From NCBI GenBank assembly GCA_001579985.1, contig LRSR01012345.1, positions 1-30,076 of the forward strand: a stretch of 30,076 bases of DNA, given 5' to 3'. The translations under genes were made by a program, and so were the position numbers. Every line of letters begins with the position of its first letter. Positions within the stretch are counted from its first letter, which is position 1. The stretch comes from Hypsibius dujardini. Taxonomy: Eukaryota > Tardigrada > Eutardigrada > Parachela > Hypsibiidae. Under the pieces are notes generated by a model. That model was given only the letters and a program-made list of their open reading frames with translations. It was not told the DNA's origin and did no database searches. Positions 1-10,739 of the stretch are shown one piece after another.

Positions 1-32
1 CTGTCTGTCTGTCTGTCTGTCTGTCTGCCTGC

Positions 33-64
<32 letters not shown>

Positions 65-120
65 TTGTTTGTCTGAATGCCTCCTAAATCTGCTTAGGTT
101 TTATGTCTGTCTGTCTTTCT
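1..120. repeat. (CTGT)n microsatellite at the window edge
   Basis: Near-perfect CTGT tetranucleotide array with occasional CTGC and TTGT variants. It probably lies in the last intron or 3' flank of the tetraspanin gene. Between this and the next CTGT tract (about 120-856) there is an open plus-strand frame, but no TM4-like exon was found on the minus strand. Confidence 0.9.
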
Positions 121-856
121 GCTTTTCTGCTTTTCTGCTTACCTACCTCTCCGCCAATGTACTGAAATGTATGTACCGAAATGTGAACTGTACCTCGTCC
201 TCATCTGTCTTGCTGATCAATGTATCGACGTCATGCAATCTGTTGCCTATGTTTGTCTCATGTTGCTACAACCTGGACCATTTGTCTGTGATCAAAAGGA
301 GAGGTCAAAAAGTGAGGTTGCTTGATTCACAAAAATGTCTGACTAATAAAAGACTTACGCCGCGATCGATGCGAAATTCGATCAAACAAACGGCCAAAAT
401 CAACCTCTCTTTCACGAAAAACTGGCGAAAAATCAGTTCACAAATTCCATTAAAAGAGCGTCACGCGTTGTTCAAATTTAAAGAACCGGAACTAAGTACG
501 CCTGTTTCTGCCGACACAACAACCAGCACCTGGCCGGCGGACTTTCGAGATTTCTCCATCTGTCAAGAACAACAAGTGTCGCTCGATAGGCTGACACTTT
601 CACACACTTTTCGACATTTCCGCTCGAAATCTCGTAATCTCGATCAACTCAGAGACATCGTATTAGACTGCAATTTGTATGTTTAATTTGTTCAACAGCA
701 TAAGTTTTTTAGCCTCGTTCACAAGAGTAGAAAGAAAAACGATGTAAGTTGTCCGTAGAAACGAATCTGACGCACTATACAAAACGTCAGTTTGCTTCAA
801 CGAAAGTTGAGCATGTGGCTTAACATGTCTGAGTATCAAATAGCCATCTCCTAGTC

Positions 857-893
857 TGTCTGGTTGGCTGCCTGTTTGTCTATCCGTCTATCC

Positions 894-933
<40 letters not shown>

Positions 934-1078
934 ATCCGTCTGTCTGTTTGTCTGTCTGTCTGTCTCTCTGTCTGTCTGTCTTTCTGTCTTTCTGTTTGTC
1001 TGTTTGTCTGTCTGATGGTCTGTCTGCCTATCAGTCTGTCTGCCTCCTGTCTGTTTGTCTGTCCGTCTGGTTGGCTGT
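857..1078. repeat. (CTGT)n microsatellite in tetraspanin intron
   Basis: CTGT repeats with CTAT, CCGT and TTGT variants. On the tetraspanin coding strand this reads ACAG and starts about 25 nt after the exon D donor at 1105. Confidence 0.9.
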
Positions 1079-1105
1079 TTCCCTAGAGTGTTTACATTTC
1101 CTTAC

Positions 1106-1699
1106 CGGAAAGTCCAACGAGGACCTGCATTGCCAGTCGATAGTTCTCCCTTAGCTTTTGTGCACAGCCTTGATTAAATATTTGGTTCATCGTGGCGGCA
1201 AGGTCTCCGAAATTGGTCGGCTGTAATAAGTAAATCACAACAGCCCACGTGAATACCCATGACGTGATCACTGGCTAAAATCATTCGCCCAAAAAACCAA
1301 CTGGCGCGTGTAAGAGCAGAGAAATATAATCGCCCCACCGGCAACAGGAGGTCATTACTTCCGGCACTTACAGTTCCATTCACCGGATTTGGATTAATCA
1401 CATTGCCAAAGGAATTGATGGCCGAGACGATGGGGGTTGTATTTGGGCTGTACACGCAGGTAGCCGTGCTGCTTGGATTGATACAACAGGATGCAGGAAC
1501 CGATCTCTGCAACACAAGAAAACTTGAACACAGGCAGCTCCATGTTGATAAACAGACAGAGATAGGTCTTAAGACAGATAGACAGACCTGTCTGCCTGTC
1601 CATATATATATATACATAAGTACAGACAGGCAGATAGGCAGACACAGACAAAGACGGGCAGAAGAACAGACACAGATAAATAGACAGACAAACAGACAA

Positions 1700-1732
<33 letters not shown>

Positions 1733-2554
1733 GCATATACGTAGAGAGAAAGACAGGCAGACAGATAAAGAAAGAATGAAACAAACAGACAGTATTACTC
1801 GGGCAATTAGGCAAGCAGATAGTAACAGTATTTTGCCACAGCAAAGAAGTATCTCACATGTGCAACTGTTGACCAGTCCAGTGGTCCATTGTTTGATCCA
1901 CAGCATTTGAAAACCCGCTGGAGAGCATCCACGGAGGCTTGGCTGAGTGAAACAAAAAGATTTTATATTATAAAGCAATCTTGCACCATCAATCGAACTA
2001 CTGTGAATATTACGGCCGCATGCTTTTCAACACTCCGAGATTACCGATAGTCTGCTTGTCTGTCTGTCTGCCTGTCTGTCTGTCTGCCTGTCTGTTTGTC
2101 TGTCGATTGACTGATGCGTGCCTGTCTATCTAAGGGACTCTACGCAAACGTACTAGGGAATTTCGCCATATCGCAACATCATGGTGTTCAGGAGGCCAAT
2201 TATTCCGTTTACGATTTGATCCTGGTATAAATACGCCAACACACAGACTGCAATCAGTCCGCCAATGGCCGCTACTACCAACACCGCGAAATTTCCCAGT
2301 AAACACAGACTGATCCGCATTGCCCCGACACAGCCCATGATCCCGAGGAGTACCAGGAACCCGCCAATTCCCATGGCGATATAGAGGCCGATGTTCATGT
2401 AGTCCGTCGGCTCAACCCGGTGCATGGCGTCGGCGGCCTCCTTCAGGTAGTCAAACCTCAGCCATAGGGACACTCCAAGGAGACCCAGTCCGACCAAGAT
2501 GTAGCACACAGCGAAGATGATGAGAACGACCTTCAGACATCCGAAGCAGCCCAT
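1106..2554 (-). CDS. Tetraspanin family membrane protein (partial; final TM4 exon missing)
   Basis: Tetraspanins are four-pass membrane proteins that organise receptors and adhesion proteins in membrane microdomains. Exons seen on the minus strand: A about 2554-2178, B 1942-1858, C 1506-1372, D 1220-1106. Exon A starts MGCFGCLK and holds TM1 (about residues 8-32), a small extracellular loop, TM2 (about 54-77) and TM3 (about 83-108). Exon B carries the family-defining CCG motif (FKCCGSNN). Exon C begins RSVPASCC, the PxSC-type motif of the large loop. Exon D carries the last loop cysteine (NQGCAQKL) and then the start of a hydrophobic run (AMQVLVGLSG). Splice sites at B/C (GTGAGA), C/D (GTAAGT) and after D (GTAAGG) are good and in phase. 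The A/B join is weak: exon A reads into a TAG at about 2153, and only a poor donor at 2177 gives the phase exon B needs. TM4 and the C-terminus were not found downstream and probably lie off the left edge. The 5' UTR probably has an acceptor just before the ATG (TTTTCAG at about 2577). Confidence 0.85.
1557..1800. repeat. (GACA)n microsatellite in tetraspanin intron B/C
   Basis: GACA/GACAGACA tract, interrupted near 1602-1618 by a TATATATATA run. It fills most of the intron between exons B and C and reads CTGT on the coding strand, opposite to the neighbouring introns. Confidence 0.88.
2047..2104. repeat. (CTGT)n microsatellite in tetraspanin intron A/B
   Basis: Short CTGT/CTGC array inside the intron between exons A and B. 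Confidence 0.85.
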
Positions 2555-2579
2555 CTTCCGTTGATTGATTGATCACCTG

Positions 2580-3360
2580 AAAAGAGAACACAATGTCAAT
2601 CAATCGAAAAGCTGCAGCTGCGTCCACTTGATTGATCTATTGACCACATTGTGAGTCATTCAATCAATCTATCTAAGATTTGAAATTCAAAGGTTCGTTG
2701 ATTTTTTATCTTTTAGGCAACGTAAACGTATTGACAAATACAAAGATAAGAAAGTAGACAATATTTGCTGAATTTAACAGCAGCGAGGAAAAAAATTGCG
2801 CATTGCAGAAGCAACTAGCGTGAAAGACTAAAACGTCCGACTGACCCTCGCTTGATTGATTGATCGATTTGCAGCATAAATCAACAAGAAGGTGTGATTG
2901 ATTGTTTGATCCAGTAAACGGAAAACACAATCAGAAATCCTTCGCCAAACATCATTTTCACAATCAAATTGTCTGTTGGTAAAACTAAAGTTTTTTTGAG
3001 AATGACCTCGCGTGCATTAAAAAAAGTTTACGTTAAGCAAACTCAATATAACGATTCTTCCTTAAAACTAGGTCAAAATCGGCGTCAAACAAACGGCGAC
3101 CTTACCTACGGATTCCAAAAATAAAATTAAAAGTTCCCCGCCACTTTCAGTTTCAGTTCGTTTAACCTGGCACTTCTTCCGAACGGGGCAAACGGCGGAA
3201 TGTTGAATCAGCAAGATATTTTTAAGCCTAGCTCGTGCATATTATCGCCTCTTTCTCTCTCTTGGTGTCTCGTCTCTTGGCCAACTTTTTAATTTTCTTC
3301 TCACGCCACCACACCACCACAAAACAGCAACCACACAAACGGAGACCGCGGCGAAAAAAA
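2580..3360. other. Upstream flank of the tetraspanin gene; no gene seen
   Basis: Intergenic or 5' UTR intron. It contains scattered ATTGATTG/CAATCAAT tetranucleotide runs (2560-2900) and a short A/T-rich part. No coding exon was supported on either strand. Confidence 0.5.
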
Positions 3361-3369
3361 ATGTAACCA

Positions 3370-3790
3370 AGTGAAGCGACAGAACAGATTTGCCGGCTCT
3401 CTCTCTCGCGACTCAAGTTACGCGCGCGCGACCTCGAGCCAAAACACACAAACACAGAGGGCCGAGAGAGCGGAGACTGAAGAGGGAGAAGAGCGCTTCA
3501 TTCACTCACTCGCATCACTCAGATCTCTTACGCAAAGAGAAAAGAGAGAGAGAGTGAGAGAGACCAATAAAACACAGACGGAAAAAGAGCGACAGAGAGG
3601 AAGGAGAGGATCGGGAGCCTGAAGATGATTGACGCCGGCACAGACCATACACCTGTCTTGTATGTGTGTGTGTGTGTGTGGAGAGAGAGAGTCGAGTCGA
3701 GTCGAGAGACGCAGGCAGAGACTACACACCTGTTCTGTGTGTGTGTGTGTGTGTGTGTGAGTCGAGTCGAGAGAGACTCAAGTGAATGAG
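3370..3790. repeat. GA-rich and (GT)n low-complexity block
   Basis: Purine-rich GAGAGA sequence (3460-3620) is followed by two similar modules at about 3648-3710 and 3724-3778. Each runs ACACCTGT, then a (GT)n run, then GTCGAGTCGAGAGA. The pair looks like a local tandem duplication of a compound microsatellite. It could lie in the promoter region of the minus-strand tetraspanin gene, but nothing proves this. Confidence 0.75.
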
Positions 3791-3799
3791 TTCAGAAAT

Positions 3800-4980
3800 G
3801 AGAAATGAGGCAAGCGCAGAAAATTTAAGCGGCCTCGCGAATCGATTGGTCGCGCGCACCGCAGAGCGCAGAACTCCCGCGTAGACACAGAGGACTCTAA
3901 TAAAAGGAGGATTTCGTCCTCTCTGAATGGGGGATTGGGTCATCTTTTTATAAACATCTGGGCTAGATGCGGGATTGGGGAACATCGTGACCGCGTCCGT
4001 TGCTGCCGCGATCTCAATCGATAAATACCTGTGCGTTTTATGGAAAGTCCCATTTTCAATCTGGTTCGAGGGTTCGCAGACAAACTAACGCGCGCTCCTG
4101 TTTCGCGTGTTGGATTGTGTGTGTACAGTAATTAAATGCGATCTTTGATCGTCAGGAACACACAACGCGTTGGGTCGATGACTAATAGTAATAAGCTTAC
4201 GCTAGTCTTTCAATTATGTCAATTATTATGTCATAAAAATCAAGTGCAAATGCAGAGGAGAAATCATTTCTCCTCAACAGCAGCGTAAAATTTAATCTTT
4301 TTGCACACAGCTTGCTCTTTTGCATTGCACAATTAATATTTTTAACTTAAGTTTCTAAATCAATTAAGTAAAATCCAGACAACTAATTGTTGCTTGATTT
4401 AAGTCTGTAATAATTAAGTAATTTAATTATAAATAAATTACGTTACAAGAACGGATTTAAATCAAACAAAAATTTCTATTGAAACTAGTACGGCAAAAAA
4501 TACAGCTGATTGTTTGTCACGTACATAAAACTGACAGGCTTTAAATAACTTTTCTTTTCGGACGTTAATCAAGCCAAGCACACAACTTCTGCACCTTACA
4601 CTATATAAAAAAAAACAATTCGAACACCACAAAATCAAATCTTAGCTCTACAATTTTTTGCCGGCGCGTGTAGCCATTAAGAGCCTCGAATTAACAACAC
4701 CCGGAAGGGCCAACCGAGAGACCACTAAAAATACATAGTTGGACACCCACGCGCGGATTGGTAGACGTCACGAAACAACAAACAACAATTCCGATTAATA
4801 AAAATGCACAAAGATTAAATATTAATGACATATGCGGTTCTTACCAAAAATAGACATCAGCACAAAAAAACGCCAGAGAATCAATCCACTAGCATAAATA
4901 AATTAATAAAAGTAGCTAATAACATATCCAATTATTACCAAAAACTGACCGATACTTGTATATCCGCCATTCGGCTTCGG
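3800..4980. other. AT-rich intergenic stretch; no gene seen
   Basis: From about 4190 the sequence is strongly A/T-rich with TTAATTAAG-like runs (4330-4450). No open frame here has protein-like composition or plausible splice sites. Confidence 0.5.
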
Positions 4981-5074
4981 CACATGCACACAGTCGCACA
5001 TGCACACAGTCGCACATGCGCACAGTCGCACATTCGCACATGCACACAGTCGCACATGCGCACATGCGCACATT
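4981..5074. repeat. 16-bp tandem repeat (CACATGCACACAGTCG)
   Basis: Units start at 4981, 4997 and 5013. A half unit at 5029, a full unit at 5037 and further 8-bp half units (CACATGCG) follow. The 16-mer is itself two 8-mers, CACATGCA and CACAGTCG. Confidence 0.88.
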
Positions 5075-5089
5075 CTATAGCCATTAAGT

Positions 5090-5990
5090 GCACTTATTAA
5101 CTAAAAAATCTAATAAATAGAGTTTGCATTATACAATTAGCTAACAATGCACACCTCGAAATCTTACCAATTGCCAATGGACGAATTACGAGACAGTACC
5201 AAAAACCATCCAGACGGTCAGATAAAAATCGTAACTAAAAACGGAATAATCGGTATTTAAGAAAATGGTTTTCCAATAAATAATTCGAGTGCACGTGTGT
5301 GCTGGACTCGCACTCCCAGGAGAGGTAAAAAATATTCGGCAAGGACCTGCGTGTAATGCTAGAACGTGAAAAAAAAGGTCCGGTCAAGGTGGCGGTCTAG
5401 TTGGAGGAATGGGCGACCACAATTAGCGGTGCTGCGGCGCTAAAGAAATCTTCTTCGAGAATTACTAGCGCGCGGTTTTGTGTTCGGTGTTGGATGATGA
5501 CGCACCGAACGCACCGCGGCCAAAACACAAACACACCACACAAACACCAAAAAAGTGCCTCACCTCAAAATTCGAAGAAGAATCGCTCAGACAGTCCGCG
5601 GCTTAAATTTCCGTCAACGATAGGCAATTTTTCATGCGCGAGGGAACAAACGGGCGGAAACCGGTTCGCGGCGCGGAAGGATCGACCAGCAAGTGGGCAG
5701 ATTGATTAAGCCCGGCGGCGACTATTTGTTGGGGTGTATTAAGACTCCACTAAAAAGCAGCATTAATGTGCCTGCTATCTCAGTGATCTGGAAAAAAATT
5801 ACGATTTAAAAGCCCATGCAAACAGGTAAAGGAAACACTGGCACGAAAGCACAGTCTCAGTCGCAAATGATTCGCCCGTTGGGAATGTTGGTGTAGAAAC
5901 TGGATGACTCAGCATGATGACGCATCCGTAAAATGATTCAATGGGCGGTGGCTTCTTACGATTGGTTGATTATGATCAATATAAACAACG
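5090..5990. other. Intergenic stretch; no gene supported
   Basis: Holds a GC-richer part (5330-5720) with a basic, low-complexity open frame that lacks a recognisable domain and splice context. No gene is called. Confidence 0.4.
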
Positions 5991-5995
5991 TAACG

Positions 5996-6274
5996 TACCG
6001 TATGCTCGCGATCTCAAGGGACCGCTAAGCCCCGCCTCCCTCGATAGGGCCCTGCACTCGATTGAACGTTCAATCTGATTCACTCTTCTCTGATTGGCTC
6101 ATTTCGCAGAGCCTACTTGTTGTGCTCGATTGATTGATTGTACAGTCGTGCCTTTCCGTATATTTCTCCCTACAATGGTAATTTGGTGAACGGCACTGAA
6201 TAAGCACGGCCCGGGCTGGTTAAAATTTACGGGTAGGGCAGAAAAGTGTCCCTTGAGATCGCGAGCGTACGGTA
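5996..6274. mobile_element. MITE family A, copy 1 (279 bp)
   Basis: Terminal inverted repeats: left CCGTATGCTCGCGATCTCAA, right ending TTGAGATCGCGAGCGTACGG, each bordered by TA (5996-5997 and 6273-6274). This suggests a TA target-site duplication, as in the Tc1/mariner superfamily. The interior has the 16-bp palindrome GATTGAACGTTCAATC and a GCTCGATTGATTGATT run. There is no coding capacity. Two further copies occur at 10409 and 21692. Confidence 0.9.
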
Positions 6275-6511
6275 TTCCTTTGACTCGTTTGCCTTTGCGC
6301 CTCACCCATTTTGTGAAAAACACACCTGCCTACATGGCAGGCTGCGCGCCACCGGAAAGTGAAGTGGCTAGCAGCGTTTATTGGTTTGTTTATGAGAGTG
6401 TGTGTTATTATGATGACTGGACGGGGTAAAAATATTTTTAGAGACATAAATCGGTCGTCCGAGTCTAGTAGACGCGAAAGTGTGCGTATGTGTGTACTTT
6501 AATAAAAGCCC

Positions 6512-6680
6512 GTGCCAAACAGTCCGGATGAACTGGAGCAAGGACCTAGCCGCGAAAAAGGTCTTCAATCGCAACTAGAGGATGCAGTTGCCCAGGTTAC
6601 CATGAAGAGTGTGATGCGTCGATTAATTGTTTTGATTGAGCGCATCATAAACAGTCATGTGGCGCCATCTACCTCGCGAG
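6512..6680 (+). pseudogene. Possible decayed DDE transposase C-terminal scrap
   Basis: The plus frame reads NSPDELEQG and later LEDAVAQVTMKSVMRRLIVL. This resembles the end of Tc1/mariner-like transposases: an NSPD motif, then a helix with V..VMRR.. near the C-terminus. The spacing is short, so a deletion would be needed. Weak evidence; it may be chance. Confidence 0.25.
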
Positions 6681-6891
6681 ATACAGTGTATTCCGGTCCA
6701 AGTCAGCGCCGCCCATATAAAATGGGTGAGCGAACGGTTTCGTTGAAATGGCTTCATTTTATCGCCGTAATATCTTCATTCCTCATATATATGCCCAGTG
6801 AAAATTGATAAAGACCTCGTGCCGCCGAAACTCACTCAATTTGATTCTGCTATATTACAATATAGTAAATACATTTATAAATTAGATATTT

Positions 6892-7119
6892 TATGAGGCA
6901 AAGTCTGAATTTCGGCTCTTCCGCCACTTGGTCGATAAATCAGCTCACTCGTGCATTTCTCTTTGAGGCGGTTGCTTGATTGTATGATTGTGCTCTAGTA
7001 TGCTCGCATATAGTACAGCAAAGCAAACAATCAAGCACGTGCCGGCCAAGAGATATCCATGAGTGAGCCGATTTATCAACCAAGTGGTGGGTGGGCCGAA
7101 ATACAGATTTTGCCTCATA
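6892..7119. mobile_element. Fold-back element (228 bp, near-complete palindrome)
   Basis: The left arm (from TATGAGGCAAAGTCTGAATT) is matched by the reverse complement of the right arm, ending at GCCTCATA (7119). The match continues inward through CCACTTGGTCGATAAATCAG against its complement at about 7065-7090. Near the centre, TTGCTTGATTGT pairs with ACAATCAAGCA. Almost the whole element can fold on itself. It ends about 270 bp upstream of the start codon at 7391. Confidence 0.85.
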
Positions 7120-7390
7120 CTGTGGTTCTGCATGATTGAGCAGTGGCGCCACCTACTGAATGCCCAGCCAAATGGGTGGGCTGGTTCCCCGAGGTTCACT
7201 CCGTTCATCGCTTTCACCCGATTTATCAGGTCGAATCCAAATGAACTCGTCGCCGTTGAATTTCAAACGCGGCGAAAACGGCGAAATAATTTCACTTTCG
7301 TTTTGTTTCGAATACTTGCCTTGCCGCTCGAACTTCCCTCTCCGGAAATTCGAGCTGCCCTTTCATCTTCATATCAGTCAGAAATTCATC

Positions 7391-9272
7391 ATGCCGGGAA
7401 ACGGAAATTACAACGGCGACCCGTTTCGCTTGGGCCAGGCGCCCACCGCGCGGAAGAATTTCTTTGCGGAGCAGCAGCAGCAAGGCTGCAAACGAAAGTA
7501 TTCCGACGAGGATTTCAATCTGGCCGGACCGTCCACTAGCACGGTAATTCCCGCCCGCAATTCCTCAATCATTTCCATTGTTGAAAAATAAAGAATGAGA
7601 ATGCGGCATTTAAAAACGTGGTCGTTAGCGATTTGTTTCGATACAAAATACATGGCTAAAATCTTGAACTGATTGAGGTAAAACGACGCAGCAAAATAAG
7701 CTAGTGGGAGTAGCTCCTACCAGTCACATTTTCTTTGGAGGCTTGACACTGATCAGTGCAACATTTTGACCGTGTGTGCATGGTTTTGAAACTTAATTCA
7801 ACATGAGGATGACTAGCCTTTACAACATTTTCATCCATACGAAAATGATAACTTCTTATTTAAAATCGCATTTGAAATGTTTTCGTGTTTCCTTGCAGGG
7901 TGTGGGAGATATTTTATTCTCGGGGAAACGACACTGCAGCGTCTTCAATGATACAATGCAGCCGTCCACCTCGATGGACTGCGATGATGATGCCCCGGCC
8001 ATGATGGAGGAGCCTTCTATTTTACCTTCCACGTTGTATTCACACATGGTGAGGCGGATTACGTGGGTTTAACTGCGGGATTTTTATAATCGTCCTTGGG
8101 GAATACTTAAATTTGGCGCAGTTGTTCATATTTCCCTGTACAGCCAGGAGAAAGTGTTCCGGCGCGGCACTTCCGCGTAGTCTTTAGTGAGTAGGCGGTG
8201 TTTCGCCTACGCGCTATAAGTGTTCCGCCGCGAACTTCCTCGTAGTCTTTAGTCAGTAGGCAGTGTTTTTCCTACGCGCTATAATTGGTATAGGCCGAAC
8301 AAGCTGTACCTGTGAGAGTTTTGCGCCGGATTTTTAATAATTTGTTATTGACGAATATTTCAAGGATTATAAATTGCTGTTGATGGGGAAGGTCTATTTG
8401 GGCAGTTTTTTTTGCTGTTTCTGCTTGCGGGAGATATTGTGCTGCGTTCAATGTGATTGTATGATTGATTTATTGATTTTCGAATGTTTGTTCAGATAAT
8501 TGAACTGATTGAGATTCCAATTGATTTGTGGATTGCTCAATTGTAGTTTATTTTGTTTCAAGAGGCCCTGCTTCGATTGATTGATTGGTTTCTGCGATGC
8601 CTTAGAACCTGGACCCTCTCCGTAGTGTAATACTCTTCTCGTTGATTGACCGATTGAGTGCTTGTTCAGACGTCCACGGTCGTTCGATTGATTGGTTGAT
8701 TATTTAAACTGCTGTTATATACTTGGTGCGTGTTCTCACCTTAACCAGTAAATCGATCGAGTGATTCCCATCCGACTTCTGAGTTTTAACTCGTTATTTA
8801 TATTTCCACCACAACTGTCTGTGAGTGCATGCACAATGGCTAGATGTTTCGTGTTATCCGCTTCCCAGGTGCCTTACGCAGGGACGCCGCCAGCTCCCCA
8901 CCGCAACACCAGCCGTCCGGAATTCCCGCGTGCTGCCGCCCTCGCGCCGTTCTACGGTAACCTGAGCCCGGCCGAAGTGGCGCGCTACCAGAACAGCGCC
9001 TCCACATCGCAAGATCACTGCCGGTGGGTGTCTCGCTATCCACTTTATGTGTGTCCGAAACGCTTGATGTGACAACCGGCTGCGTTGTCGTTCGCAGGTG
9101 TTTCTATCAGCTGCCATAACGAAAATATCCCCCCCTCGCATGTGTGTCTCCGTTTTTTAGGAAGATCACGGACAGTCCCGGTTCACCGTTCGTCCGCGGC
9201 GGATTCTGCCGACCCGGTTCGTGGGAGGGCATGGTCAATGGTCCCGTGCCTATTGAGAATGACTACTACTAA
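7391..9272 (+). CDS. Unrecognised 189-residue protein, four exons
   Basis: Exons 7391-7543, 7899-8048, 8869-9023 and 9161-9272 join in phase (0, 0, 2) and end at TAA 9270-9272. Acceptors are TTGCAG, TCCCAG and TTTTAG; donors are GTAATT, GTGAGG and GTGGGT. The protein starts MPGNGNYNGDPFRLGQ. It has a CKRKYSDED basic/acidic patch (possible nuclear signal), then PSTSMDCDDD and EEPSILPST, a proline/alanine-rich third exon (LAPFYGNLSPAEVARYQ) and the tail GGFCRPGSWEGMVNGPVPIE. No signal peptide or membrane segment is seen. It is rich in P, S and D and probably disordered. Upstream in-frame ATGs exist from 7160, but the ATG at 7391 has A at -3 and begins the protein-like sequence. I do not recognise a family. 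Confidence 0.72.
7586..7591 (+). promoter_or_regulatory. AATAAA signal inside intron 1
   Basis: A canonical polyadenylation hexamer directly overlaps the stop codon of the intron-retained reading frame, about 43 nt after the exon 1 donor of the 189-residue gene. It could allow a short intronic-polyadenylation product of about 66 residues. Confidence 0.35.
8153..8283. repeat. 66-bp tandem duplication with hairpin
   Basis: Two diverged units (8153-8218 and 8219-8283) each run AGTGTTCC, then CGTAGTCTTTAGT, then CCTACGCGCTATAA. The first unit has a perfect 7-bp hairpin, GTAGGCG/CGCCTAC, around GTGTTT. It lies in intron 2 of the 189-residue gene. Confidence 0.85.
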
Positions 9273-9302
9273 CAATAGGCGTCTACTACTGACAATAGGC
9301 GT
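9263..9302. repeat. 20-bp tandem duplication over the stop codon
   Basis: CTACTACTAACAATAGGCGT is followed directly by CTACTACTGACAATAGGCGT. The stop codon (TAC TAC TAA) of the 189-residue gene lies in the first unit. Confidence 0.8.
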
Positions 9303-10408
9303 CAATTTGGGCCGCTGCGATAGAAGGAGCTCCTCCATATATTACCTTTCTCTCTCACTGCGCTCGCTCTAGTACACAAACATTTCTACGTCGTCTTTTG
9401 GTGCTTTTTCGTTCTGGTATCTCAAAGGTTTTTGTACTGGTATGTTACAGTTTTAGACTGCAGTCCCTCACTCACAGTTTTGTGCACATATTTAGTATTG
9501 ACGAGCTTGGGCTGTTGGCGATATTACATTGGTTGGTTTTTTTGGTCGCTCTTGGTTGTGTTGTTTTCTCATCCTTGGACATCCCATTTTGATATTATGT
9601 TTTTCTACCTCACTAACCCTTTCTTCTGTATATATATTGAGTATGCGTATAATTTGGATTCTGTAAACCCCGTGGTTTGACTAGTCTTACGCCGAAATTG
9701 AATCCCCATGGCCCGACAAACTTGAATCGAACTGAACCGAACCCGACCTGAACTGACTGACTGAATGAAACCCAAAAACGCATTTACCGAAAAACATCTT
9801 TTTAATTAGGAATTTCAAAAATCTTGCGCTTCTGGCCAATTTTATGGAGGGACTTGTTAAATGTTCCAAAACAACGGGTTCTCAAAGGAACGGGATGATT
9901 TTTCAACTGGGAGGATCTTAGTCCACAAGTCGAAATGCCATGCCATTATAGGATTTCCCACTTCATAATACAAGTGCAGTCGTTGAAAGAATACCGAGCT
10001 CGAAGAGCGGTATTCCTTTTTTCTGTTTTGTTTTCTGTTGACTATTTTCGAAAAATGATCCGCTGGCTTGTGTAGAATATTGTAGCGGCGTCAATAAAAC
10101 GGAAATTTACCGCTTACTATCCATAGACTGGTCAGGTAGTTTTAAGATAGTGACCATGATCTTTTCACTGAATGCGCATTGATTTTCATGCACTCAACGA
10201 GTGTCTGATTAGTCTATGCCGAGATGGTGAAAGGTCTGCATTATGAATTGATTCATGGACCGCTTCTTATTAAACTGTCAGGCACTTTTCAAACAGTATT
10301 TATAGTGTAACTAAAACCCGAAAGCTTGTTTTGAGTTTCGGGATTTTTTGGTGCCCGAAAGATTGGGTGTGGTATGATCAAAAGTTGTCAGTCGCGCATT
10401 TTACGATG
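9303..10408. other. 3' flank and intergenic DNA; no gene seen
   Basis: Presumed 3' UTR of the upstream gene followed by noncoding DNA. Contains a (GAACC)-like run at 9722-9770, an AATAAA at about 10094 and a CCCGAAA/TTTCGGG inverted pair near 10317-10342. No exon was supported. Confidence 0.5.
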
Positions 10409-10739
10409 TACCGTCTGCTCGCGATCTCAAGGGACAGCTAAGCCCCGCCTCCCTCGGTATGGCCCTCCACTCGATTGAACGTTCAATCTGATTCACTCTC
10501 CTCTGAATGGCTCATTTCGTACGCTTACTCGTTCTGCTCGATTGATTGATTGTACAGTTGTGTTTGATATCGTACAGCTTACCTTGTGCTCGATTGATTG
10601 ATTGTACAGTTGTGCTTTTCCGTATATTTCTCCCTGCAGTGGTAATTTGGTGAAGGGCACGGAATAAGCACAGCCCGGGCTGGTTAAAATTTTGCGGGTA
10701 GGGTAAAAAAGTGTCCCTTGAGATCGTGAGCATACGGTA
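10409..10739. mobile_element. MITE family A, copy 2 (331 bp)
   Basis: Same terminal repeats as copy 1 (TA at 10409-10410, then CCGTCTGCTCGCGATCTCAA; right end GAGATCGTGAGCATACGG then TA). It is 52 bp longer than copy 1 because the segment GCTCGATTGATTGATTGTAC is present twice. Confidence 0.9.

Noticed and set aside
69-686. 205-codon plus-strand open frame
   Set aside because: It starts in the CTGT tract, lacks domain signals, and its remainder has no recognised similarity or splice support.
864-1154. Open frame of Cys-Leu-Ser-Val repeats
   Set aside because: It is a translated (CTGT)n array; a 4-bp period without stops stays open in all three frames. Same for the frames at 23411-23778 and 24178-24440 and their reverse strands.
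10317-10342. Rho-independent-terminator-like hairpin (CCCGAAA/TTTCGGG then T-run)
   Set aside because: Terminator logic of this kind does not apply in an animal nuclear genome; likely chance.
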